Shown piece by piece: positions 27,935-36,650 of a stretch of DNA of 64,000 nt. Below the pieces are notes generated by a model, which was not told the origin of the DNA, did no database searches, and worked only from the letters and a program-made list of their open reading frames with translations. The position numbers were made by a program, and so were the translations under genes. Each line of letters begins with the position of its first letter. The stretch's first letter is position 1. Source of the DNA: Streptomyces antimycoticus (GTDB lineage: Bacteria > Actinomycetota > Actinomycetes > Streptomycetales > Streptomycetaceae); NCBI RefSeq assembly GCF_005405925.1, contig NZ_BJHV01000001.1, positions 8,804,001-8,868,000 of the forward strand, written 5' to 3'.

Positions 27935-28318
27935 ATGACCACGGATCCGCGGAGCCCCGCCGCCGGCGGGCTCCAGGGCGCACGCTGCTCCGGCTGCTCG
28001 GTGACGGTGTACCCCGCGGACGACACGTGCCCGCGCTGCGGAGGGCCGGCCGCTCCGGCGGCCCTCCAGGGCACGGGCACGCTGTGGACCTGGACGGTGC
28101 AGCGGTACGCCCCCAAGTCGCCGCCCTACCAGGCCCCGCCCGGAGGCTTCGAGCCGTTCGCGCTCGGCTATGTCGAGTTGGCGGAGGGCGTGCGGGTGGC
28201 CGCCGTCCTCGACGTCGACGACCTCGACGCCGTCCGCATCGGCATGCCGCTCTCCGTGACCGCCGGTCCCGGGGTGCCCCGGGCCAGGCCCACACCCGTG
28301 AGCGAGGAGGGCTCGTGA
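27935..28318 (+). CDS. Zinc-ribbon/OB-fold DUF35 protein, thiolase partner
   Basis: 127 aa from ATG 27935, five bases after the hydratase stop. The N-terminal rubredoxin-like zinc ribbon has CSGCSVTVYPADDTCPRCG (four cysteines). The OB-fold follows (GTLWTWTVQRYAPKSPPYQ, FALGYVELAEGVRVAAVL). DUF35 proteins form complexes with SCP2-thiolase-like proteins, for example ChsH2-DUF35 with the Ltp2 aldolase in cholesterol side-chain loss. The GTGA overlap with the next thiolase-like gene supports a dedicated complex. Confidence 0.88.
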   Translation: MTTDPRSPAAGGLQGARCSGCSVTVYPADDTCPRCGGPAAPAALQGTGTLWTWTVQRYAPKSPPYQAPPGGFEPFALGYVELAEGVRVAAVLDVDDLDAVRIGMPLSVTAGPGVPRARPTPVSEEGS

Positions 28319-29460
28319 GCACCGATGTGCTGATCTGTGGCGCGGGGCGCACCCCGTTCGGCCGGTCGGAGGCGACCGGCCGGCAGCTCGCCGTCACCGC
28401 CGTCAACGCCGCGCTGACGGACGCCGGGATCCCGTGGTCGCGGGTGCGGGCCGCGTTCGGCGGCAGCGACAGCGCGGGCCTCGCGGACACCCTGGTGGCC
28501 CAACTCGGCCTGACCGGACTGCCGTTCGTCAACGTCAAGAACGGCTGCGCCACCGGTGGCAGCGCGCTGGTCTCCGCCGTGAACGCGATCCGCTCCGGCA
28601 TGGCGGACGTCGTCCTCGCCGTCGGCTTCGACAAACACCCGCGCGGCGCCTTCGACCCCAGGCCCGAGGACTGGGGCCTGGGTGCGGAGTACGGCAGCGA
28701 CGGGCTGATGGTGACCACCCAGTTCTTCGGCATGAAGATCCAGCGCTATATGCACGACCACGGGATCACCTCGCGGACCCTGGCCCTGGTCGCCGAGAAG
28801 GCGTACCGCAACGGCGGCCTGACCCCCGAGGCATGGCGTCGCACACCGGTGTCCGCCGAGGAGGTCCTGGAATCCGGCATGGTCAGCGATCCGCTGACCC
28901 GCTTCATGTTCTGCTCCCCGGGAGCGGGCGCGGCGGCGCTGGTCCTCTGCTCGCCCGAGGCCGCCGGCGCGATGGACGGCACACCGGTCACCCTGCGCTC
29001 GGCGGCCGTACGCACCCGGCGCTTCGGCTCGTTCGAGGTGTTCAGCCCGTGGATTCCCGGAGGCGCGCTGACCAGCGTCAGCCGTGACGCCTCGGCCGCC
29101 GCCTTCGAGGAGGCGGGGCTCGGCCCGGGTGATGTCGACGTCGCTCAGCTGCAGGACACCGAGAGCGGTGCCGAGGTCATGCACATGGCCGAGTGCGGAT
29201 TCTGCGAGGACGGCGAGCAGGAGCGGTTGATCGCCTCCGGCGCCACCGCGATCGACGGGACGCTGCCGGTCAACACCGACGGCGGCTGCATCGCCAACGG
29301 CGAACCCATCGGCGCCTCGGGACTGCGCCAGGTCTACGAGGTCGTCCAGCAGTTGCGCGGCCGGGCCGGTGAGCGCCAGGTCCCGGACCGTCCCAGGATC
29401 GGCTTCACCCATGTGTACGGCGCCCCAGGCGTGAGCGCCTGCACGGTCCTGTCCCGTTGA
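28315..29460 (+). CDS. SCP2-thiolase-like (Ltp-type) protein
   Basis: 381 aa from GTG 28315. The nucleophilic cysteine region is FVNVKNGCATGGSALVSA. The usual C-terminal GHPxGATG motif reads NGEPIGASGLRQ, so the catalytic His is replaced by Glu. The last conserved segment is HVYGAPGVSACTVLSR. This mix suggests a specialised member: a thiolase with altered base, or a retro-aldolase like Ltp2. It is coupled to the DUF35 gene. It could release acetyl-CoA, propionyl-CoA or a ketone from the degradation intermediate. Confidence 0.87.
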   Translation: MSTDVLICGAGRTPFGRSEATGRQLAVTAVNAALTDAGIPWSRVRAAFGGSDSAGLADTLVAQLGLTGLPFVNVKNGCATGGSALVSAVNAIRSGMADVVLAVGFDKHPRGAFDPRPEDWGLGAEYGSDGLMVTTQFFGMKIQRYMHDHGITSRTLALVAEKAYRNGGLTPEAWRRTPVSAEEVLESGMVSDPLTRFMFCSPGAGAAALVLCSPEAAGAMDGTPVTLRSAAVRTRRFGSFEVFSPWIPGGALTSVSRDASAAAFEEAGLGPGDVDVAQLQDTESGAEVMHMAECGFCEDGEQERLIASGATAIDGTLPVNTDGGCIANGEPIGASGLRQVYEVVQQLRGRAGERQVPDRPRIGFTHVYGAPGVSACTVLSR

Positions 29461-29565
29461 AAGTCCCGCCGAATATCCCGTCGCCGAATGACTCGCCGAA
29501 TACTCCGCGCGCTGGCCCGCGGAATGTCCGGCTGAACGGCTCCCCGATCGGAGGTGGAGGAAGAG

Positions 29566-30804
29566 ATGAGCGGTATCCCGGAACCCGATGAGTTCCGCGC
29601 CGAGGCCCGGACGTGGCTCGCCGGTGTGGCCCGGCCCCGCGCCGCCGACGGGGAGTGGGGCAGCGGCTCCGACTCCGTCGCCGTGTTCGAGAACTGGACC
29701 GAGGAGCAGGAGCGCGAGCACACCGCCCGCGTCCAGGAGTGGGAACGCACCCGCTACGACCAGGGCTGGTCCGCGCTCAATTGGCCGCAGGAGTACGGCG
29801 GCCGAGATCTGCCCGCGTACTACGAGCAGCTCTACCGTGGCGAGGAGGCGGCCTTCGACGTACCGCACCGCCCCGAGATCTTCCCCGTGACCCAAGCGCT
29901 CGTCGCCCCCGCGATCGGCCTGTGGGGCACCGAGGAACAGAAGCGGCGCTGGCTCGTGCCCATGCTGCGCACCGACGAACTGGCCTGCCAGCTGTTCTCG
30001 GAGACCGAGGCCGGATCCGACCTCGCCGCGGTGCGCACCCGGGCGGTGCGCGAGGAGGGGGCCACCGCCCGCTCGAGCGAAGCCGAGAGCGGGGGAGGCT
30101 GGGTGCTGACCGGACACAAGGTGTGGACCTCCGGGGCTCGCGTGGCGACCTGGGGCGTGGCGGTGTGCCGCACCGATCCGGACGTCCGTAAGCACGCCGG
30201 CATCACCGTCTTCCTGGTGCGCATGGACGCGCCGGGCGTCACCGTACGGCCCATCCGGCAGATGACCGGTGGCACCAGCTTCAACGAGGTCTACCTGGAC
30301 GGGGTGCGGGTGCCCGACACCGACCGGCTCGGGCCGGTCGGCGAGGGGTGGCGGGTCACGCTCAGCGTGCTGGCCGCCGAACGGCTCGACTCCGGCAGTC
30401 TCGGCCTGGACAACGCCGACCGGGCGCTGGACCTGGCCGGAAACCTGTCGCGCCCCCTCACCGGTAGCGAACAGCAGCGGGCCGCCGACCTCCACCTGCG
30501 CACCCTCGTCCAGCGGCTCATGGGACTGCGGGTGACCGCCGCCCTCGTCGCCGGGCGCGAACCGGGCGCGGAGGCGTCGGTCGGCAAGCTGTACGCCACC
30601 GAGACCATGCGGCGCACCAGCGACCTGGTGTCCGAGCTGCTGGGGTCGAGCCTCGTGGCGGACACGGGGGAGTGGGGCACCTACGCCTGGACGGAACACC
30701 TGCTGGGCGCCCCCGGCTACAGCATCGCGGGCGGCACCGACGAGATCCAGCGCACCATCCTCGCCGAGCGCGTACTCGGCCTGCCCAAGGAGCCCGTCCG
30801 ATGA
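29566..30804 (+). CDS. Acyl-CoA dehydrogenase
   Basis: 412 aa from ATG 29566 after GGAGGAAGAG. The signature LFSETEAGSDLAAVRT replaces the common TEP with TEA. HKVWTSGARVATWGVAV and the C-terminal GAPGYSIAGGTDEIQRTILA are typical of FadE enzymes. Full-length, with good FAD and ETF contacts. Its stop overlaps the start of the APH-kinase gene (ATGA), making a dehydrogenase-kinase-dehydrogenase series. It should perform alpha,beta-dehydrogenation of an acyl-CoA. Confidence 0.88.
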   Translation: MSGIPEPDEFRAEARTWLAGVARPRAADGEWGSGSDSVAVFENWTEEQEREHTARVQEWERTRYDQGWSALNWPQEYGGRDLPAYYEQLYRGEEAAFDVPHRPEIFPVTQALVAPAIGLWGTEEQKRRWLVPMLRTDELACQLFSETEAGSDLAAVRTRAVREEGATARSSEAESGGGWVLTGHKVWTSGARVATWGVAVCRTDPDVRKHAGITVFLVRMDAPGVTVRPIRQMTGGTSFNEVYLDGVRVPDTDRLGPVGEGWRVTLSVLAAERLDSGSLGLDNADRALDLAGNLSRPLTGSEQQRAADLHLRTLVQRLMGLRVTAALVAGREPGAEASVGKLYATETMRRTSDLVSELLGSSLVADTGEWGTYAWTEHLLGAPGYSIAGGTDEIQRTILAERVLGLPKEPVR

Positions 30805-31775
30805 GCATGGCCACCGAGGTGCCGGAGCTGGCCGCCCGGGTCCGCGACCGGCTCGCCCGCCACCACCCGGGAGCGCCGGTCGGCGAGTTGACGGTGCTGC
30901 CGGGCGGCCACTCGGGGCTGACGTACGAGGTCGCGGCCGGGGATGCCCGGTACGTCGTCAAGGCGGTGCCCCCGGGCCAGCGGCCCGTCGGGCGCAACGA
31001 CGTCCTGCGCCAGGCACGAGTGCTCGGCGCGCTGGCCGGATCCACCGTGCCGGTCCCGGGCGTCGTGGCCGTCGACGAGACCCAACCCGCCTGGTTCGCC
31101 ATGGACTTCGCGGCCGGGGAGGCCGTCGAGCCGGTATTGGACGACCACGAGGTGGACCCCGCGACGTCCCGCGCCCGGATGCTGGAGATCGCCTCCGTAC
31201 TGCGCCGACTGCACGGCACCGATGTGGACACGCCCGGGCTCGACGCGCCCGCGCCGCTGGACGCCGCCGGCGAGCTGGCGCGCTGGAGCCGCACCCTGCG
31301 TGCCGTTCCCACCGAACTGCGGCCCGGCGGCGAGGAGTTGCTGGCGCGTCTCGCCGACGACGTACCCCGCGGCCTCCCGCCGGTGCTGCTGCACGGGGAC
31401 TTCCGGCTCGGCAATGTGCTGTGCGTGGGCGAGCGGGCGGTGGCCGTCGTCGACTGGGAGATCTGGAGCGTCGGCGACCCGCGCATCGACCTGGGCTGGT
31501 TCCTGCTCTTCGCCGACCACCGCAACTTCCCCCAACTGGGACACGCCGTGCCCGGACTGCCCGGCGAGGCCGAACTGCTGGACACCTACCGCGACGGGCG
31601 GCCCGCGCTGCCCGCGATGGACTGGTTCCGGGCACTCGGCCGCATGAAGATGGCCGCGATCATGGGCCACAACCTCCGCCGGCACCGCGAGGGCAAGCAC
31701 CACGACCCGGACCAGGAACGCCTGCCGCCCACCATCGCCGCGATGATCCGCACCGCCCGCGACATCCTCGGCTGA
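30801..31775 (+). CDS. APH-fold kinase (ACAD10/11- and LvaA-like), copy 2
   Basis: 324 aa from ATG 30801. Kinase motifs: LTVLPGGHSGLTYEV near the nucleotide loop, YVVKAVPPG with the lysine, catalytic LLHGDFRLGNVL near residue 200 and AVVDWEIWSVGDP near 215. It lies between two acyl-CoA dehydrogenase genes, overlapping the first and 37 bp before the second, which is ACAD10/11-like. The context points to phosphorylation of a hydroxyacyl-CoA rather than drug resistance. It shares little beyond core motifs with copy 1, so the two are not a recent duplication. Confidence 0.86.
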   Translation: MSMATEVPELAARVRDRLARHHPGAPVGELTVLPGGHSGLTYEVAAGDARYVVKAVPPGQRPVGRNDVLRQARVLGALAGSTVPVPGVVAVDETQPAWFAMDFAAGEAVEPVLDDHEVDPATSRARMLEIASVLRRLHGTDVDTPGLDAPAPLDAAGELARWSRTLRAVPTELRPGGEELLARLADDVPRGLPPVLLHGDFRLGNVLCVGERAVAVVDWEIWSVGDPRIDLGWFLLFADHRNFPQLGHAVPGLPGEAELLDTYRDGRPALPAMDWFRALGRMKMAAIMGHNLRRHREGKHHDPDQERLPPTIAAMIRTARDILG

Positions 31776-31812
31776 TCCGGCACCGGTACCCCCCCACCGA
31801 ACAGGAGCAATC

Positions 31813-33045
31813 GTGGATTTCGGATACTCGCCACGGGCGAGTGAACTCCAGGACCGCATGCGGTCGTTCATGGACGAACACGTCTTCCCCGCAGAAGCGA
31901 CGTACGACCGGCAGCTGGCCGAGGGCGACGACCCGCACGCCCTGCCGCCGGTGATGGCCGAGCTGAAGGAGAAGGCCCGCGCCGAGGGCCTGTGGAACCT
32001 CTTCATGGCGCACGGCGACTGGGGCGCGGGGCTCAGCAACCTCGAATACGCGCCGCTCGCCGAGCTGGCGGGCCGCTCCATCATCGGCCCCGAGGTGTTC
32101 AACTGCTCGGCGCCCGACACCGGCAACATGGAGCTGCTCGCCCTGTACGCCACCCCCGAACAACAGGAACGCTGGCTGCGGCCGCTGCTCGACGCTCGGA
32201 TCCGCTCATGCTTCGCCATGACCGAGCCGGAGGTGGCGAGCTCCGACGCCCGCAACATCCGCACCCGCATCACCCGCGACGGCGACAGCTACGTCGTCAA
32301 CGGCCGCAAGTGGTACACCTCCGGGATCCTCGACCCCGACTGCAAGCTGATCATCCTGATGGGCAAGACCGACCCGGACGCGCCCACCTATCGGCAGCAG
32401 TCCATGCTGCTCGTCCCCCGGGACACCCCGGGCGTCACCGTCCTGCGCGACCTGCCGATGTTCGGCTACACCGACCGGCTCGGACACGGCGACGTGCTCT
32501 TCGAGAACGTCCGCGTCCCGGCGGAGAACATCCTCGGAGGGGAGGGCGAGGGCTTCGCGCTCGCCCAGGGACGGCTCGGTCCGGGGCGGATGCACTACGC
32601 GATGCGCGCCGTGGGTTTCGCCGAGCGCGCCCTGCGGCTGATGTGCGAGCGCGTCACCGAACGCACCGCCTTCGGCGGGCGGCTCGCCGACCAGGGAGTG
32701 GTCCGGGAGTGGATCGCCCGCAGCCGCATCGAGATCGAGCAGCTGCGTCTCCTCGTCCTCAAGTCGGCCTGGCTGATGGACACCGTGGGCAACGCCGCCG
32801 CCCGTATGGAGGTCGCCGCCATCAAGGTGGCGGCGCTGGAGGTCGCCCACAAGGTGGTCGACCGGGCGGTGCAGGCACACGGCGCGGCGGGGGTCAGCGA
32901 CGACACCGTACTGGCCCGGCTGTACGCCATCACCCGGGCGCTGCAGATCGCCGACGGTCCCGACGAGGTCCATCTGCGGACGGTGGCCCGCCAGGAACTC
33001 GCGCCATACAAGAAGAAGACCGACACGGAGACGGGGGCGGCGTGA
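31813..33045 (+). CDS. ACAD10/11-like acyl-CoA dehydrogenase
   Basis: 410 aa from GTG 31813 with AGGAGC upstream. FAMTEPEVASSDARNI near residue 135 and the C-terminal AHGAAGVSDDTVLARLYAIT with RALQIADGPDEVHLRTVA closely follow the ACAD10/11 pattern. These enzymes, with their kinase domain, convert 4-hydroxyacyl-CoAs through 4-phosphoacyl-CoAs to 3-hydroxy or 2-enoyl-CoAs. In mammals kinase and dehydrogenase are fused; here they are adjacent genes. Overlaps the following SDR start (GTGA). Confidence 0.9.
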   Translation: MDFGYSPRASELQDRMRSFMDEHVFPAEATYDRQLAEGDDPHALPPVMAELKEKARAEGLWNLFMAHGDWGAGLSNLEYAPLAELAGRSIIGPEVFNCSAPDTGNMELLALYATPEQQERWLRPLLDARIRSCFAMTEPEVASSDARNIRTRITRDGDSYVVNGRKWYTSGILDPDCKLIILMGKTDPDAPTYRQQSMLLVPRDTPGVTVLRDLPMFGYTDRLGHGDVLFENVRVPAENILGGEGEGFALAQGRLGPGRMHYAMRAVGFAERALRLMCERVTERTAFGGRLADQGVVREWIARSRIEIEQLRLLVLKSAWLMDTVGNAAARMEVAAIKVAALEVAHKVVDRAVQAHGAAGVSDDTVLARLYAITRALQIADGPDEVHLRTVARQELAPYKKKTDTETGAA

Positions 33046-33818
33046 GCGCCAACAGCCTCGACGGCAAGGTGGCCGTCATCACCGGTGGTTCCCGTGGCAT
33101 CGGCCTCGGCATCGCCACCGCCTACCGGGCGGCCGGCGCACATGTGGTGATCGCGGCCCGTAAACCGGCCGGACTCGCCGAGGCCCGCGAGGAGTTGTCG
33201 CGCGTCAGGGGCGACGGCGATGTGCATACGGTGGTGGCGAACGCGGGTGAACCCGAGCAGGCCGAGCGGTGCGTCGAGGAGACCATGGCCCGCTTCGGCC
33301 GCCTCGACATCCTCGTCAACAACGCGGCGACCAACCCGTACCACGGCGATCTGCTCGACCTGGACCTGCCGCGCGCGGAGAAGACCGTCCGCGTCAACCA
33401 GTACGGCATGATCGCCTGGACCCGGTGCGCCTGGCGAATGTGGATGGCCGAACACGGGGGAGCGGTGGTCAACATCGCCTCCGTCGGCGGGCTCATCGTC
33501 GACCCGCACATCGGCTACTACAACGCCACCAAGGCCGCCATGCTCCATATGACCCGGCAGCTCGCCTACGAACTGGGGCCGCACGCGCGCGTCAACGCCA
33601 TCGCCCCCGGGCTGATCAAGACCGAGCTGGCGCGGGCGGTGTGGGAGGTCCGCGAACCGATCCTCACCGCCAAGCTGCCGCTGCGGCGCCTCGGCACCGT
33701 GGAGGACGTGGCCCACGCCGCGCTGTTCCTGGCCTCCGACGCCTCCGCCTGGATGACCGGCCAGACCCTGGTGCTCGACGGTGGCGCGACCGCCCTGCCG
33801 ATCGGGGTGGAGGGATGA
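33042..33818 (+). CDS. Short-chain dehydrogenase/reductase
   Basis: 258 aa from GTG 33042, overlapping the ACAD stop. AVITGGSRGIGLGIATAY, LVNNAATNPYHG (NNAA in place of NNAG), VNIASVGGLIVDP and catalytic YYNATKAAM are visible, ending GQTLVLDGG. It is immediately followed by another SDR, with an ATGA overlap. The pair could interconvert the 4-keto/4-hydroxy and 3-hydroxy/3-keto stages of the proposed pathway; which does which cannot be told. Confidence 0.88.
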   Translation: MSANSLDGKVAVITGGSRGIGLGIATAYRAAGAHVVIAARKPAGLAEAREELSRVRGDGDVHTVVANAGEPEQAERCVEETMARFGRLDILVNNAATNPYHGDLLDLDLPRAEKTVRVNQYGMIAWTRCAWRMWMAEHGGAVVNIASVGGLIVDPHIGYYNATKAAMLHMTRQLAYELGPHARVNAIAPGLIKTELARAVWEVREPILTAKLPLRRLGTVEDVAHAALFLASDASAWMTGQTLVLDGGATALPIGVEG

Positions 33819-34594
33819 GCGCGCCACCAGCCGCCGCGGAGCTGTTCTCGCTCGAAGGCAGGACGGCCGTGGTCACCGGCGCGTCCGCGGGGCTCGGCGC
33901 ACGCTTCGCCGCCGTCCTCGCGCAGGCCGGCGCCACCGTGTTCGCCGCCGCCCGGCGGATCGACCGGCTGAAGGAACTCGCCGACTCCGACGCACGCATC
34001 CACCCCGTCGCCTGCGACGTCTCGCTCGCCGCCGACCGCACGCGGCTGATCGAGACCGCGCGAACCGCCACCGGCCGCGTCGACATCCTGGTCAACAACG
34101 CGGCCACGTCCGGCGAGACCCGCGCCGAGGACGAATCCCCGGACGCCTTCGCCGACGTCCTCGGCACCAACCTCACCGCCCCCTTCCACCTGGCACGCCT
34201 CGTGGCGGAGGCACCCGCCGGGGACAACGCGCCACCTCGGAGCGTCATCAACGTCTCCTCCATCCTCGGCCTGGTCACCGCCGCCCCCCTGGGCGGCGCG
34301 AGCTACGCGGCGTCCAAGGCCGGGCTGCTCGGGCTGACCCGGGAGCTGGCCGGACAGTGGGGCGGAAGCGGGACCCGTGTCAACGCGCTCGCCCCGGGCT
34401 GGTTCCGCACCGAGATGACCGCGGACCTCTTCGGCGACGAGCGCTCGAGCCGCTGGGTCGAGCGCAACACCCTGCTGCGGCGCGGTGGCGACGCCCATGA
34501 ACTCGATGGCGCGCTCCTGTTCCTGGCCTCGGACGCCTCCTCGTACTGCACCGGGCAGATCCTGACCGTCGACGGCGGATGGACCGCGCGATGA
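33815..34594 (+). CDS. Short-chain dehydrogenase/reductase
   Basis: 259 aa from ATG 33815. AVVTGASAGLGARFAAVL, ILVNNAATSGET, INVSSILGLVTA and catalytic SYAASKAGL are present, ending GQILTVDGGWTAR. It resembles 3-oxoacyl-ACP/CoA reductases and gluconate-5-dehydrogenase-like SDRs. It shares ATGA overlaps with genes on both sides, so the operon is translated as a coupled unit. Likely role: oxidation of 3-hydroxyacyl-CoA, or reduction of a keto group, before thiolysis. Confidence 0.88.
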   Translation: MSAPPAAAELFSLEGRTAVVTGASAGLGARFAAVLAQAGATVFAAARRIDRLKELADSDARIHPVACDVSLAADRTRLIETARTATGRVDILVNNAATSGETRAEDESPDAFADVLGTNLTAPFHLARLVAEAPAGDNAPPRSVINVSSILGLVTAAPLGGASYAASKAGLLGLTRELAGQWGGSGTRVNALAPGWFRTEMTADLFGDERSSRWVERNTLLRRGGDAHELDGALLFLASDASSYCTGQILTVDGGWTAR

Positions 34595-35382
34595 GGGTCG
34601 GCATCGAGATCGACGACGGTCTGGCCCGCGTCACCCTGCGCCGCGGGGAGGCGGGCAACGCCATTGACCTGGAGATGGCACGCGAACTGCTGGACGCGGC
34701 GCGGGTGTGCGCCACCGAGTCCGTACGGGCCGTGCTGCTGACCGGCGAGGGGAAGTCCTTCTGCGTCGGCGGCGACCTCGGGGAGTTCTCCCGGCTCTCC
34801 GGCGAGGCGCTGGAGAAGCACCTCCTCGAGGTGACCGGCGCACTCCACGAGGCCCTGCGCACGTTCGCGGCGGGCGACGCGCCCGTGGTGGCCGCCGTGC
34901 AGGGCGCCGTCGCCGGTGCGGGCATCGGCCTGGCCGCCTCCGCCGATGTGACCCTGGCCGCCGACAACGCCTCGTTCACCACCGCCTATACCGGGATCGG
35001 CTACTCACCGGATGCCGGAGTGAGCTGGTTCCTGCCCCGGCTCGTCGGTCCCAAGCGGGCCCTGGACCTGCTGCTGACCAACCGCCGCGTCAAGGCGGCG
35101 GAAGCCGAGGCCATCGGCCTGGTGAGCCGGATCGTCGCCCCCGACCGGCTGGCCGCCGAGGCCGTCCGTACGGCCGAGGCGCTGAGCGGCGGTCCCACCG
35201 TCGCCTTCGGAGCCACCCGCCGTCTCGTCGCCACCGGGCTGACCTCGGACCTCGGTCCGCACCTGGACCGCGAGGCGCGAGCGATCGCCGCCGCGGCCGC
35301 CTCCGCCGCGGGCCGCGAGGGCGTCACCGCCTTCCTGGGCAAGCGGGCACCCGACTTCACCCGCGCCGCCCCCAGCACCTGA
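34591..35382 (+). CDS. Enoyl-CoA hydratase/isomerase, PaaG-like
   Basis: 263 aa from ATG 34591, overlapping the SDR stop. Oxyanion-hole motifs are GKSFCVGGDLGEFS and GAVAGAGIGLAASADVTLA. The catalytic stretch TGIGYSPDAGVSWFLPRLVG has Asp where hydratases have Glu, like PaaG-type isomerases. It may shift a double bond (3-enoyl to 2-enoyl) rather than add water. Together with the other crotonase it would cover hydratase and isomerase needs. Confidence 0.87.
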   Translation: MRVGIEIDDGLARVTLRRGEAGNAIDLEMARELLDAARVCATESVRAVLLTGEGKSFCVGGDLGEFSRLSGEALEKHLLEVTGALHEALRTFAAGDAPVVAAVQGAVAGAGIGLAASADVTLAADNASFTTAYTGIGYSPDAGVSWFLPRLVGPKRALDLLLTNRRVKAAEAEAIGLVSRIVAPDRLAAEAVRTAEALSGGPTVAFGATRRLVATGLTSDLGPHLDREARAIAAAAASAAGREGVTAFLGKRAPDFTRAAPST

Positions 35383-35411
35383 CACCTCCCCGAAACCCCT
35401 GGAGCCCCACC

Positions 35412-36560
35412 GTGTCGGAAGCATTCATCGTCGGAGCCGTCCGCACCCCCGTCGGCCGCCGCAAGGGCACGCTCAGCGGTGTGCATCCCGCCGATCTCGG
35501 CGCCCATGCGCTGCGCGCACTGCTGGAGCGCACCGGAGCCGACCCGGGCGCCGTGGACGACGTGTACTTCGGGTGCGTCAGCCAGATCGGCGCGCAGACC
35601 GGCAACGTCGCACGCACCGCATGGCTGTCGGCCGGGCTGCCGCAGCACGTCCCCGGCACCACCATCGACCGCCAGTGCGGCTCCTCCCAGCAGGCCGTGC
35701 ACTTCGCCGCCCAGGCGGTCGGCTCCGGGGCCGCCGATCTGGTGGTCGCCGGCGGGGTGGAGGTGATGAGCCTGGTACCCATCGCCAGCCCCATGACCGT
35801 CGGCGAACAGGCCGGTATGGGCAGCCCGTACGCGGGGGACGGCTGGCGCGAGCACTTCGGGGACCAGGAGGTCTCCCAGTTCCGCGGGGCCGAACTGATC
35901 GCCGAGAAGTGGGGCGTCTCCCGGGCGGACATGGAGGAATTCGCGCTCACCAGCCACCAGCGCGCCCTCGCCGCCCAGGCCGAAGGCGCCTTCGACGACG
36001 AGATCACCCCGGCCTTCGGACTCACCGCCGACGAGGGCCCGCGCGCCGATACCACCCTGGAGAAGATGGCCGGGCTGAAGACCCTCACCGAGGACGGCCG
36101 GCTGACCGCCGCCGTCTCCAGCCAGATCTCCGACGGAGCCGCCGCCCTGCTGATCGCCTCCGAGGAGGCGGTGCGCCGCCACGGCCTGACCCCGCTCGCT
36201 CGGGTGCACACCATGGCCGTCGTCGGCTCCGATCCGATCCATATGCTGACCGGCCCGATCCCCGCCACCGAGAAGGTCCTGGACCGGGCCCGGCTGTCGA
36301 TCGGCGACATCGACCTGGTGGAGATCAACGAGGCGTTCGCCTCCGTCGTACTCGCCTGGCAGAAGGAGATCGGCCCCGACCCGGAGCGGGTCAACGCCTT
36401 CGGCGGCGCCATCGCGCTCGGACACCCGCTCGGCGCCACCGGCGCCCGGCTGATGACCACGCTCGTTCACCAACTGCGCAGGACCGGTGGGCGCTACGGT
36501 CTGCAGACGATGTGCGAGGGCGGCGGCATGGCGAACGCGACCGTGCTGGAGCGCCTTTGA
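35412..36560 (+). CDS. Acetyl-CoA acyltransferase (thiolase II)
   Basis: 382 aa from GTG 35412. All catalytic residues are present: the nucleophile Cys in TIDRQCGSSQQAVHF, the His in FGGAIALGHPLGATGAR and the second Cys in LQTMCEGGGMANATVLERL. EINEAFASVVLAW is also conserved. The sequence is of the FadA type used in actinobacterial beta-oxidation, including steroid rings and side chains. It should carry out the final thiolytic cleavage. Last gene of the long operon; no clear hairpin follows before the TetR promoter. Confidence 0.92.
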   Translation: MSEAFIVGAVRTPVGRRKGTLSGVHPADLGAHALRALLERTGADPGAVDDVYFGCVSQIGAQTGNVARTAWLSAGLPQHVPGTTIDRQCGSSQQAVHFAAQAVGSGAADLVVAGGVEVMSLVPIASPMTVGEQAGMGSPYAGDGWREHFGDQEVSQFRGAELIAEKWGVSRADMEEFALTSHQRALAAQAEGAFDDEITPAFGLTADEGPRADTTLEKMAGLKTLTEDGRLTAAVSSQISDGAAALLIASEEAVRRHGLTPLARVHTMAVVGSDPIHMLTGPIPATEKVLDRARLSIGDIDLVEINEAFASVVLAWQKEIGPDPERVNAFGGAIALGHPLGATGARLMTTLVHQLRRTGGRYGLQTMCEGGGMANATVLERL

Positions 36561-36584
36561 CCCGGATCTGTTCACGTCGATTGG

Positions 36585-36600
36585 CAACTGAGTTCAGCTT
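36585..36600. promoter_or_regulatory. Cluster operator copy H (CAACTGAGTTCAGCTT)
   Basis: Lies about 50 bp upstream of the TetR gene and within a possible promoter (TTGGCA to GCTACT), so autorepression is likely. Confidence 0.6.
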
Positions 36601-36650
36601 GGGGCTACTCTCGGGTACGGACACGGTGGGCTGCAGCCAGGAGACGAGGC

